From Cryomorphaceae bacterium (GTDB lineage Bacteria > Bacteroidota > Bacteroidia > Flavobacteriales_D > Crocinitomicaceae), in assembly GCA_027483605.1 (NCBI GenBank), contig JAIXUE010000047.1, positions 1 through 64,000 of the forward strand: a DNA stretch of 64,000 nt. The letters run 5' to 3'. Each line of letters starts with the position of its first letter. Position 1 is the stretch's first letter. Made by a program: the position numbers and the translations under genes. Positions 34,910-42,510 of this stretch are shown here, piece by piece. The notes under the pieces were generated by a model that saw only the letters and a program-made list of their open reading frames with translations, ran no database searches and was not told where the DNA came from.

Positions 34910-35323
34910 TTAATGAGGGAGTTTATTTTGAAAAACACCATATAGGTAAGTGCCTACCGATGCAAAGAAAACCACAACAATAAAACTCAAGTAACCATAA
35001 CCAATATTGACTACCATTGGACCTGGACAGGCGCCGCTCAAGGCCCAACCTAATCCGAAAATGGTTCCTCCGATGAGGTAACGCCAAAAACCTTTTTCTT
35101 TAGGTGTAAAGACAATTTTAGCTTTTGAAAAATCTTTCCAATGGTTCTTTTTGATCAGAGCAGTGCCAATAATACCTAATACCACTGCTGTCCCGATGAT
35201 GCCATACATGTGAAAGCTCTGAAAGCGAAACATCTCCTGGATGCGATACCAACTCAAGGCCTGTGACTTGGCCATTACGATGCCGAACAAAATGCCGACG
35301 ACTAAAAACTTAATGAATTTCAT
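34910..35323 (-). CDS. YeeE/YedE-family transporter, C-terminal half protein (PmpB/DUF6691-like)
   Basis: 137 residues, four hydrophobic segments, with the conserved motif GWALSGACPGPMVVNIGYG, whose cysteine corresponds to the substrate-relay cysteine of YeeE/YedE thiosulfate transporters. With the next gene upstream it forms a two-gene version of the transporter; the gap is 3 bases. Split halves of this kind (PmpA/PmpB) occur together with persulfide-handling proteins in other bacteria. Confidence 0.88.
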   Translation of the reverse strand: MKFIKFLVVGILFGIVMAKSQALSWYRIQEMFRFQSFHMYGIIGTAVVLGIIGTALIKKNHWKDFSKAKIVFTPKEKGFWRYLIGGTIFGLGWALSGACPGPMVVNIGYGYLSFIVVVFFASVGTYLYGVFQNKLPH

Positions 35324-35326
35324 GAC

Positions 35327-35884
35327 TTAAAAGATCAATGGGAAAATAAAATGTGTCATCAGCAAGCCTCCGATGAAGAAGCCAATTACGGCGATTAGAG
35401 ACGGTAGCTGTAAATTGGATATACCTGATATGGCGTGTCCTGAAGTACAGCCACCGGCGTAGCGCGAGCCGAAACCTACGAGTAACCCACCGATTGCTAA
35501 CACAGAAAATCCTTTCAAAGTAAAAATGGCCTCCCAACTAAAAAGTTCTGTTGGTTGAATCTCATGTGCCTTTTCAAATCCTAATTTGGCTAAATCTTTT
35601 GCGGTACTTTCTGCAATTTGAAAACTAGCACCATCATTCAAAAAAGTATTGGCCAGATATCCTCCAATGATGGCCCCAACCAGAAAAACAAGGTTCCAAG
35701 ATTGGGTTTTCCAATCAAAATCAAAGAATTTGACCCGTTTTCCTGCACCCGCTAAGGTGCAGATGGTTCGGAGATTGGAAGAAAAACCAAAGGTTTTTCC
35801 GAAGAATAACATCAAGAACATTACCGTGGCAATGATGATCCCTGAAAACCACCAGGGCCAGGGTTGCATTAAAAAATGAAGCAT
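35327..35884 (-). CDS. YeeE/YedE-family transporter, N-terminal half protein (PmpA-like)
   Basis: 185 residues with about five hydrophobic segments. The motif SRYAGGCTSGHAISGIS carries the conserved Cys of YeeE/YedE. It sits 21 bases after the MBL-rhodanese gene and 3 bases before the second half. Known homologues move thiosulfate or a protein-passed persulfide sulfur across the inner membrane. It would supply or remove sulfur for the dioxygenase/rhodanese encoded just upstream. Confidence 0.88.
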   Translation of the reverse strand: MLHFLMQPWPWWFSGIIIATVMFLMLFFGKTFGFSSNLRTICTLAGAGKRVKFFDFDWKTQSWNLVFLVGAIIGGYLANTFLNDGASFQIAESTAKDLAKLGFEKAHEIQPTELFSWEAIFTLKGFSVLAIGGLLVGFGSRYAGGCTSGHAISGISNLQLPSLIAVIGFFIGGLLMTHFIFPLIF

Positions 35885-35905
35885 AAGTTTAGGATAAAGG
35901 TTATG

Positions 35906-37321
35906 TTAAATTTTATGGACTTTGCTTTGACAAATAAAGTCTGTTTTTGGAATGGCCGTTTTGGCAATTGCACTAAATCCACCGTCTATTTCTGTAAAGT
36001 TACGGTAGCCGCGCGCTTGCAAAATAGAAGCGGCGATCATGCTGCGGTAACCACCTGCACAGTGCATAAAGAAATGTTGGTCTGGTTGAATATCTTTGGT
36101 CCAGTCGTTGATGTAAGCCAGCGGGCGGCTGTAAGCATCTTCCACGTGTTCCGCCTCATATTCGCTTTCTTTGCGTACGTCGACTACCATCGATTTGCCT
36201 GCTTCAAATTGTGCAGCAAACGCTTCTGCAGTGATGCGATTGATTTGATCTACTTCCTTGCCAGCAGCTACCCAAGTAGCAAAACCACCCCCTAGGTAAC
36301 CCAAAACTTTGTCAAAACCAACGCGGCTCAAGCGCGTCACGACTTCTTCTTCCATACCTGGTTCAGTAATCAAAACGATTTCTTGTTTGACATCACCAAT
36401 TAGTGCACCAACCCATGGTGCGAAATCGCCGCGAATACCAATATTAATAGCTTGTGGTATAAATCCTTTGTGAAAATCTGCTGCAGGGCGCGTATCGAGA
36501 ATAAGTGCACCAGTAGCCTCAACAATTGTTTCAAAAGCATCGGCAGAAAGTGCCGTAAGTGCTTTGGCTTTGACGTCTTCAAAGCTGTCATAACCTTTTT
36601 TATTCATCGCTACATTGTGACCAAAATAAGCTGGCGGAGGCAACAAACCATCGGTTACAGCTGCAATAAACGCCTCTTTGTTAGGCTGATTGAGTGCATA
36701 ATTCATTTTCTTTTGATTCCCGAGCGAATCAACCGTTTCTTTCATCATGTTTTTACCACACGCAGAGCCTGCGCCATGCGCTGGATAAACTGTAACGTCG
36801 TCTGCCAAAGGCATGATTTTAGTCATTAATGAATCGTAAAGCATGCCCGCGAGTTGATCTTGGGTCATGTCGGCAGCTTTTTGAGCGAGGTCAGGACGGC
36901 CTACATCTCCTAAAAAGAGGGTGTCTCCTGAAAAGATGGCTTCATCTTTACCCTCCTCATTGATAAGTAAAAACGTAGTGCTCTCCATGGTGTGCCCTGG
37001 TGTATGCAACACTTTAATTTTCACATTGCCAATTTCAAATACCTGTCCGTCGTCTGCAATAATGGCATCGAACTCGGTCTTTGCAGTAGGTCCGTATACT
37101 ATAGGAGCTCCTGTTTGCTTACTCAAATCGAGATGACCAGAAACAAAATCTGCATGAAAATGCGTTTCAAAAATATATTTAAGTTTCACACCATCTGCTT
37201 CAATTCTATCTAGATATGGCTGAATTTCGCGCAATGGATCAATGATAAATGCCTCATTTCCACTTACTACGTAATATGCTCCTTGAGCCAAACAACCTGT
37301 ATAAATTTGTTCTATTTTCAT
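35906..37321 (-). CDS. ETHE1-like MBL-fold hydrolase fused to two rhodanese domains (persulfide dioxygenase-type)
   Basis: 471 residues, no signal peptide, so cytoplasmic. Residues 1-250 are a metallo-beta-lactamase fold of the ETHE1/glyoxalase II type: ETHFHADFVSGHLDL, FSGDTLFLGDVGRPD and YPAHGAGSACG. Two rhodanese domains follow at about 260-350 and 365-465. The second carries the active-site cysteine Cys421 (HCAGGYRS). The first has no cysteine in the corresponding loop (LITEPGMEEE) and should be inactive. ETHE1 enzymes oxidise glutathione persulfide to sulfite; rhodaneses move sulfane sulfur between thiosulfate, thiols and sulfite. It is the first gene of the seven-gene operon, behind a palindromic operator at 37370. 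Confidence 0.93.
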   Translation of the reverse strand: MKIEQIYTGCLAQGAYYVVSGNEAFIIDPLREIQPYLDRIEADGVKLKYIFETHFHADFVSGHLDLSKQTGAPIVYGPTAKTEFDAIIADDGQVFEIGNVKIKVLHTPGHTMESTTFLLINEEGKDEAIFSGDTLFLGDVGRPDLAQKAADMTQDQLAGMLYDSLMTKIMPLADDVTVYPAHGAGSACGKNMMKETVDSLGNQKKMNYALNQPNKEAFIAAVTDGLLPPPAYFGHNVAMNKKGYDSFEDVKAKALTALSADAFETIVEATGALILDTRPAADFHKGFIPQAINIGIRGDFAPWVGALIGDVKQEIVLITEPGMEEEVVTRLSRVGFDKVLGYLGGGFATWVAAGKEVDQINRITAEAFAAQFEAGKSMVVDVRKESEYEAEHVEDAYSRPLAYINDWTKDIQPDQHFFMHCAGGYRSMIAASILQARGYRNFTEIDGGFSAIAKTAIPKTDFICQSKVHKI

Positions 37322-37340
37322 TTTTTTGGTTTTAAAGTAT

Positions 37341-37348
37341 CAAATGTA
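37341..37348 (-). promoter_or_regulatory. -7 box of the sulfur-oxidation operon
   Basis: The minus strand reads TACATTTG, an exact TAnnTTTG match, ending 20 bases before the ATG at 37321. The palindrome TGTAACACTTGTTACA is centred 36.5 nt upstream of the last base of this box, the same distance as at the second sulfur promoter. Confidence 0.65.
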
Positions 37349-37369
37349 TCAATTCAAAGAATAAAGTAA

Positions 37370-37385
37370 TGTAACACTTGTTACA
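37370..37385. promoter_or_regulatory. Palindromic operator, sulfur operon (CRP/FNR-type)
   Basis: TGTAACACTTGTTACA is a perfect palindrome (TGTAACA-N2-TGTTACA). It fits the general CRP/FNR/NtcA pattern of two TGTnA-type half sites about 8 bases apart. Its centre would lie about 41 bases upstream of the predicted transcription start, the usual class II activator position. A second copy of the TGTAACnnnnGTTACA form is at 38815. Confidence 0.75.
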
Positions 37386-37400
37386 AATGCCCTTAATGAG

Positions 37401-38360
37401 TTAGTGATTGAAGAATAACAAGAGGCTGATTTGCAACCCAAATACAATTAGTGCAAATAGCAACCCGCGCTGACCAGCTTTTAACAAGCGAAAGACATCT
37501 ACCTTTAGACCAATTGCTGCCATCGCAATGGTAAGAATGATCTTGCCAATGGTTTCACTACCCTTTAATAAGATTGCAGGCAAAGGGAAAAAACTCACTA
37601 AAATCGATATCACAATAAATACAATAAGGTACCAAGGTAGTTGGAAACGAAATTTTTGCGCATTAGACTTTCGAGAATCAAGCCAAACCATAAATAATAA
37701 GGCCGGTGACAACAACGCAACACGCGCCATTTTATACACAAGAGCCAATTGCCCAACGTCTTCTGAAACCGAAAAACCAGCACCTGCCACATTGCCCACT
37801 GAATGTAGAGATGTTCCGATCAAAAAGGCCATTTCTTTTTCTAAAAGTGGATAAAATTGAAACCACAATGGCAATAGAACCATACCCAGAGAACCCAAAA
37901 GATTAACTGATGCCAATGAAATGGCAACATCCTCTTTATCTGCTTTGATTTTAGGAGCCAATGCAGCAACTGCCGAAGAACCACAAATAGCTGTTCCAAT
38001 ACCTATCAACCAACTTGTTTTACCTGGACAAGATAAAACTTTTGACAAATAATAGGTAGCGAGTAAAACCACAAAAATCACCAGAATAATCACTGCAAAA
38101 TCCTTTACACCTATCGCTCCAATGGCTTTATAATCCATGCTAAATGCCAAAAGTACAACTGACCATTCCAATAATTTGGAGGAGCTCAAGCTAATACCGG
38201 CATCAAGTTGCGAAATTTTATTGACCTGTGGCGCCAAAAACATTCCTATCAAAAGGGCCAGCAAATAGGAATTGAGAAATGAAGGTGTAAAACCCGCTAA
38301 AAAAATGGCTGCAAGTCCGAGTCCTACAGCCAATACTATTCCTGGTAATTTTGTGCGCAT
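37401..38360 (-). CDS. YeiH/PSE-family putative sulfate exporter
   Basis: 319 residues with nine to ten membrane segments. The family blocks GIGTAICGSSAVAALAPKIKADKEDVAISLASVNLLG and HSVGNVAGAGF identify the Cons_hypoth698/PSE group, in which a few members are linked to export of sulfate or sulfonate-derived products. It follows the rhodanese gene after 16 bases. In this setting it would remove the sulfate formed by oxidation. The transported ion is not demonstrated for most of the family. Confidence 0.88.
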   Translation of the reverse strand: MRTKLPGIVLAVGLGLAAIFLAGFTPSFLNSYLLALLIGMFLAPQVNKISQLDAGISLSSSKLLEWSVVLLAFSMDYKAIGAIGVKDFAVIILVIFVVLLATYYLSKVLSCPGKTSWLIGIGTAICGSSAVAALAPKIKADKEDVAISLASVNLLGSLGMVLLPLWFQFYPLLEKEMAFLIGTSLHSVGNVAGAGFSVSEDVGQLALVYKMARVALLSPALLFMVWLDSRKSNAQKFRFQLPWYLIVFIVISILVSFFPLPAILLKGSETIGKIILTIAMAAIGLKVDVFRLLKAGQRGLLFALIVFGLQISLLLFFNH

Positions 38361-38376
38361 AAAAAACCCTTACAAC

Positions 38377-38766
38377 TTATGGTTTAGAGACAATTTTACC
38401 GCCCCAAGAAGAGATTCCTCCTTGCATATTGATCACATTTTTAAAGCCGCTGTCTACCATCACCTGACTTGCACCAGCACTGCGTCCACCGCTTCTGCAA
38501 TAAACAATATAGGTTTTAGATTTATCTAACTTGGCTAATTGCTGCTGGAAAGATGCACTCTTGTAATCAATAAAAAGATCTGCACCTGAAATCACACCTT
38601 GCTGCCACTCTTCAGGGGTACGCACGTCTATTACAATTGCTTTTTGCTCTGCTTTCATTTTTGAAAGTTCTGCAATCGGCGCATTTTTATAAGTGGATTG
38701 TGCAGAGGAAGTACAAGACCACAACGTTAGGGTTAAGAGAGCAAGTAAAGAGAAAATTTTCATCAT
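38377..38766 (-). CDS. Lipoprotein rhodanese
   Basis: A single-domain sulfurtransferase of about 129 residues. The ORF-track start is a TTG at 38772; the ATG at 38766 (or the adjacent one at 38763) is preferred. The signal ends with LTLWSC, a lipobox, so the enzyme is anchored in the periplasm or outer membrane. Rhodanese blocks are VIDVRTPEEWQQG and the active-site loop YCRSGGRSA with its catalytic cysteine. It would handle sulfane sulfur outside the cytoplasm, beside the lipoprotein TsdA. First gene of the two-gene operon with the PSE exporter; a twin of the sulfur operator lies 50 bases upstream. Confidence 0.9.
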   Translation of the reverse strand: MMKIFSLLALLTLTLWSCTSSAQSTYKNAPIAELSKMKAEQKAIVIDVRTPEEWQQGVISGADLFIDYKSASFQQQLAKLDKSKTYIVYCRSGGRSAGASQVMVDSGFKNVINMQGGISSWGGKIVSKP

Positions 38767-38785
38767 GTTCAAAGTTTAATTTTTA

Positions 38786-38793
38786 CAAAGATG
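38786..38793 (-). promoter_or_regulatory. -7 box of the rhodanese/exporter operon
   Basis: The minus strand reads CATCTTTG, one base off TAnnTTTG, ending 19 bases before the ATG at 38766. Its last base is 36.5 nt from the centre of the palindrome at 38815-38830. Confidence 0.55.
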
Positions 38794-38814
38794 CAGAACT
38801 TCCACGGACTAATC

Positions 38815-38830
38815 TGTAACTAGCGTTACA
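38815..38830. promoter_or_regulatory. Palindromic operator of the rhodanese/exporter operon
   Basis: TGTAACTAGCGTTACA contains perfect 6-base arms TGTAAC and GTTACA separated by 4 bases, like the site at 37370. No third full copy was found when reading the window for GTAAC/GTTAC pairs. Confidence 0.75.
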
Positions 38831-38833
38831 CAA

Positions 38834-38855
38834 AAAAGCCACTTGCGTGGCTTTT
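38834..38855 (-). terminator. Terminator downstream of the chalcone-isomerase-like gene
   Basis: On the minus strand AAAAGCCAC-GCAA-GTGGCTTTT forms a 9-bp stem followed by a T run. It ends transcription of the upstream gene (38879-39442) four bases before the sulfur operator, so the rhodanese operon starts from its own promoter. Confidence 0.8.
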
Positions 38856-38878
38856 GAACTTATGATTTGGGAATTGAA

Positions 38879-39442
38879 CTAATCTTTGCTCAACATGTCG
38901 TTTTTCAAGCTCTCTTGAACTGGAGGTGTACCGAACCAAATGCCAAAAAGTGCTTTTTTGAAGTCTAGGCCAGCAATTGTGCCTTTGACATCTCCATTTT
39001 TGGTAACACGGACACCTTTTCCAGGAATGTAGTCGAGGTAGATCTTGTCGCCTTCTTTGATGGGTTCACTGAAAAAACCTACAAACTTCTTGATTTCTTC
39101 CTTGCTAGCGTTGCCGTGCTTTGAGATCGCAAAACCTTCATTGACCGACTCGATGAAACGTTCGCGGGTAACGCTGCTCGACACAATTTTGATATGAATA
39201 GCCATTTCGGTGTCATCATAGATGACTTTTTTGGCGTCTGCTGTCTTTTTAGGTAGGTACAGCCCTGCAACGTAGAGGTCCATAAAATATTTTTCGCGCA
39301 AACCTGCACCGTTGATGACGAGGTTTTCACCATCTAGCTTCAATTCTGTACTGAAACTGACTCCGTGGAATTTTTTAGTTTGTGCAAAAGTGATGGACGA
39401 CAGACACACCACTAGCGCTAGCAAGTAAGTTCTCCTTTTCAT
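38879..39442 (-). CDS. Chalcone isomerase-like secreted protein
   Basis: 187 residues with signal peptide (RRTYLLALVVCLSSITFAQ). The pattern GAGLREKYFMDLYVAGLYLPKK, SSSVTRERFIESVNEGF and FKKALFGIWFGTPPVQESLKNDML is that of the chalcone-isomerase-like (CHI-like) family of bacteria. Flavonoid chemistry is not expected; the related eukaryotic fold binds fatty acids, and the bacterial role is unknown. Stands alone, with its own terminator. Confidence 0.9.
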   Translation of the reverse strand: MKRRTYLLALVVCLSSITFAQTKKFHGVSFSTELKLDGENLVINGAGLREKYFMDLYVAGLYLPKKTADAKKVIYDDTEMAIHIKIVSSSVTRERFIESVNEGFAISKHGNASKEEIKKFVGFFSEPIKEGDKIYLDYIPGKGVRVTKNGDVKGTIAGLDFKKALFGIWFGTPPVQESLKNDMLSKD

Positions 39443-39490
39443 GAATAATTATTAAATTTATTTTGGATGAAAATAATAATTATTTATGAA

Positions 39491-40714
39491 TTAATCCTCC
39501 CAAAAATCTGGATTTGAATTTTCTTCGAGCAACTTCTGCCAGTTATAGTTAGGGTCTTCAGCGTCGAAAAGAATGGCTTTGTACTCGCCTTCTGTAATTT
39601 CATAACGCAGTACTTCTTCACCGGTGTAGGCTTCTATGGCATCAAGCAACGGAATTTCATCCTGACTGCAAAACGACAGCGCTTGCCCTAAGGCGTTTCC
39701 CCTACCCGTTCGACCACAGCGGTGCACGTAGTTTTCAGGGTTATCGGGTAGGTCGTAATTAATCACATATTCCATGTTCGGAATATCAATTCCGCGAGCA
39801 GCCACATCGGTGGTAATTAGCACTTGGTTTTTACCCTCTCGGAACTTTTCGAGCAGCCCAAAGCGTTCATTTTGCGGAACACCCCCGTGTAGGGCCTCGG
39901 CATGCACGCCAACGCGCTCCATGGCCTTGACAATTCTCTCAACGCGCACTTTTGTTCTGGCAAACACCAGAAAACGCGCTTCGGGGTATTCTCCGATCAT
40001 GTTTTCCAAGAAAAATCGTTTGTCGTCCATTTCAATGAAGGCCACAGCGTGCTGGACATTCTTAGAAACAGGATTCTGAGGCGACAACTGAATGCGGATT
40101 GCCGAACGCACGACGTCGTAGGCCAAAGACTTGATTTTTTTGTCGATGGTAGCCGTAAAAAACAAGGTTTGGTGCTTGGCCGGGATTTTTCTCTTGATAT
40201 CTTGAATATCTTTATTAAACCCCAGATCTAACATCAAATCAGCTTCGTCCAGAACGAGCGTATGCACACCCGACACATCTAGATGGCCTTGCGCAATGAG
40301 ATCGAACATACGGCCTGGTGTGGCAATGAGGACCTCAGCACCAACTTGAAGTTGCTTGATTTGCGCTTCTTGCTCTACCCCTCCATATAAACCAATGACT
40401 TTAACCTTAGTTTGGGCGCCAATTTGCTCAAAAACACCTGTGATTTGCTGTGCAAGCTCACGGGTAGGCACCAAAACGATGCAGCGGATCTGAATAGAGT
40501 TGGTGGCGTTTTTTTTGTATTTGAGCAACTTGTTGAGTACGGGAATCACAAAAGCTGCTGTTTTACCCGTGCCGGTTTGCGCCACGGCCATGACGTCTTC
40601 GCCGTCCAAAATGTGTTTTATGGCACGGTATTGGATATCGGTTGGGCGTCTGAAACCGAGCACCGCCAGTTGGTCTTTAATTTTTTGATCAATGTGGTAG
40701 TCTTCGAATTTCAT
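39491..40714 (-). CDS. DEAD-box ATP-dependent RNA helicase (RhlE-like)
   Basis: About 407 residues with all helicase motifs: FxxxxI..Q motif (RRPTDIQYRAI), Walker A AQTGTGKT, PTRELAQQ, TPGR, DEAD, FTAT, HGGVPQNER, TTDVAARGID and HRCGRTGR. There is only a short C-terminal tail. It unwinds RNA in ribosome assembly or mRNA turnover. The ORF-track start at 40720 is a GTG lying partly in a TATCTTTG promoter box; the ATG at 40714 (MKFEDYHI) is the likely start, nearly without a 5' leader. Confidence 0.94.
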   Translation of the reverse strand: MKFEDYHIDQKIKDQLAVLGFRRPTDIQYRAIKHILDGEDVMAVAQTGTGKTAAFVIPVLNKLLKYKKNATNSIQIRCIVLVPTRELAQQITGVFEQIGAQTKVKVIGLYGGVEQEAQIKQLQVGAEVLIATPGRMFDLIAQGHLDVSGVHTLVLDEADLMLDLGFNKDIQDIKRKIPAKHQTLFFTATIDKKIKSLAYDVVRSAIRIQLSPQNPVSKNVQHAVAFIEMDDKRFFLENMIGEYPEARFLVFARTKVRVERIVKAMERVGVHAEALHGGVPQNERFGLLEKFREGKNQVLITTDVAARGIDIPNMEYVINYDLPDNPENYVHRCGRTGRGNALGQALSFCSQDEIPLLDAIEAYTGEEVLRYEITEGEYKAILFDAEDPNYNWQKLLEENSNPDFWED

Positions 40715-40719
40715 TGCCA

Positions 40720-40727
40720 CAAAGATA
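40720..40727 (-). promoter_or_regulatory. -7 box of the DEAD-box helicase gene
   Basis: The minus strand reads TATCTTTG, an exact match, followed by TGGCA and the ATG at 40714. If transcription starts the usual few bases after the box, the mRNA has a leader of at most three bases. Confidence 0.6.
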
Positions 40728-40779
40728 CGACTAATAATAAAGACCTTACTTTTACGTTTTTGAAATCTAAAAATTACCT

Positions 40780-42474
40780 ATGAAAATCAAATTACTCCTC
40801 TCATTTGCCCTTTTGGCTAGCTCCCTCTTTGCTAATGATAAGGTCACCGTCAAAAGCACTTTACACAGCGTCACCGTCTACACCCAAGGCGCGCAGCTGC
40901 AGCACAAAGCAAACTACACCGTTAAAGCTGGCCTTAGTGAGGTCATTGTTGAAGGCATTTCTCCGCAAATTTCAGCAGGTACTATTCAAGTAAAAGCAAC
41001 CGGCGCGGTGGTTATTCTTGATTCCAAATACGAATATTACTACCCGCAACCGAATATACAGTGGACTAAAACTGAACTCCCTCTTAAAATTCGCAATGCC
41101 ATTAAAGTGCTCGAAGACTCCATTAGAGTCGTCAATTTTGAGCTGCGCGACATCAATGACGAAATTGAAGTATTGGTCGCTGCGCGCAAGATCATCATCT
41201 CGAATGGTGCCGTCAAAGGCCAAGGAAAGGTCAATGACAGCATTCAGTTATTGAAATCTACTGTTGATTATTACACCACTAAGGTTTCTGAACTCAACAA
41301 AAAAATAAGTGGCTTGGACCGCCAAAAAGTCAAAAAAACAGACCTCATCTCAGACCTCGACACCCGACTCAACGACCTGCGCAACTACGCCGAACAAAAC
41401 AACCCTACCCCAGAAATCAAAGGCATTCCGCGCATCATTATTACCTTTATGGCAAAAGAAGCGGCGAGCGGCCGCATAGACCTTAGCTACCTCGCTTCAA
41501 ACGCTGGCTGGACGCCGCTCTACGACATCCGCAGCGAAGCGGCAACAGGCAAAATCAGTCTCACCTACAAAGCGCAAGTACGTCAACAAACCGGTTTAGA
41601 CTGGGACGACGTCAAGCTCAGCATCTCGACCAACAACCCTTACGCCAACAAAACCAAACCCGAACTCAGCCCGTGGTATATCGACTACCAAGAGTTCAGA
41701 AAACAGCTCAATGAAAAAGCCAAATTACGCAGTGATGTTTATGGAGACGACGTACCTGCTGCGGTCAATAGCTCCGCCATGAATATGGGTTTTATGTACT
41801 CAACAAATGGAGCTGCGTTTGAACAAGCAGCACAGGGTGCAGAAGCATTCACTACAATTGTACAACAACTCATTTCAGCCGAGTTCAAGATAGACCTTAA
41901 TTACAGCATTGCCTCAGACAATCAGGTGCGCATGGTGTTGGTGAAGCAATCTGAACTCAATACGAGCTTCCGCTACTACGCTGTTCCAAAGCTAGACCCG
42001 GGTGTGTATTTAGTTGCCCAAATGACCAAACTAGACGAACTTCAGCTCGTGCCAGCAAAAGCCAACATCTTCTTTGATGGCACTTACATCGGAGAAACCT
42101 ACCTCGACCCTACCACCATGGACGACACCCTCAATTTGTCTTTGGGGAAAGATCCAAATATCGTTGTGAAGCGCACGCTCTTGAAAAACCAAAGCAAAGA
42201 GCGCATCATTCAAGACAAAAAGGAACGCAGCTTTGCCTACAACATTGAGGTACGCAACCTGAAGTCATCTGAAATTGAGCTCATTATTCAGGATCAAATT
42301 CCGCTCACTACCAACCCTGAAATTACTATCGAGAAATCTAATTTAGGAAAAGGTACAATCGATGAGAAAACCGGACTCATTGAATGGAATCTAAAGCTTA
42401 AAGCCAAGGAAAACCAAACATTTGACTACGACTTTAAAGTGCGTCACCCTAAAGACAAAGTCGTTCAGATTTAA
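40780..42474 (+). CDS. DUF4139 (MuiA-like) secreted protein
   Basis: 564 residues with a signal peptide (IKLLLSFALLASSLFA). The N-terminal domain (VTVYTQGAQLQHKANYTVKAG) is the DUF4140 part and the C-terminal two thirds, including LSYLASNAGWTPLYDIR and SNNPYANKTKPELSPW-type sequence, are DUF4139. A long helical linker (about 105-205) separates them. The family is named after a mucoidy-inhibitor homologue, but its biochemical role is unknown. Converges with the DUF4476 gene. Confidence 0.88.
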   Translation: MKIKLLLSFALLASSLFANDKVTVKSTLHSVTVYTQGAQLQHKANYTVKAGLSEVIVEGISPQISAGTIQVKATGAVVILDSKYEYYYPQPNIQWTKTELPLKIRNAIKVLEDSIRVVNFELRDINDEIEVLVAARKIIISNGAVKGQGKVNDSIQLLKSTVDYYTTKVSELNKKISGLDRQKVKKTDLISDLDTRLNDLRNYAEQNNPTPEIKGIPRIIITFMAKEAASGRIDLSYLASNAGWTPLYDIRSEAATGKISLTYKAQVRQQTGLDWDDVKLSISTNNPYANKTKPELSPWYIDYQEFRKQLNEKAKLRSDVYGDDVPAAVNSSAMNMGFMYSTNGAAFEQAAQGAEAFTTIVQQLISAEFKIDLNYSIASDNQVRMVLVKQSELNTSFRYYAVPKLDPGVYLVAQMTKLDELQLVPAKANIFFDGTYIGETYLDPTTMDDTLNLSLGKDPNIVVKRTLLKNQSKERIIQDKKERSFAYNIEVRNLKSSEIELIIQDQIPLTTNPEITIEKSNLGKGTIDEKTGLIEWNLKLKAKENQTFDYDFKVRHPKDKVVQI

Positions 42475-42510
42475 AAACTGCTTTTACGCAACACTTGGTC
42501 AATACCGTCG

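Noticed and set aside
34910-35884. Possible frameshift splitting a YeeE/YedE gene
   Set aside because: Both halves have their own start and stop with a 3-base gap, and two-gene versions of this transporter are common, so this is a natural split.
35876-36829. Plus-strand ORFs of 139 and 125 residues opposite the MBL-rhodanese gene
   Set aside because: They are antisense to a well-supported gene and contain no recognisable motifs.
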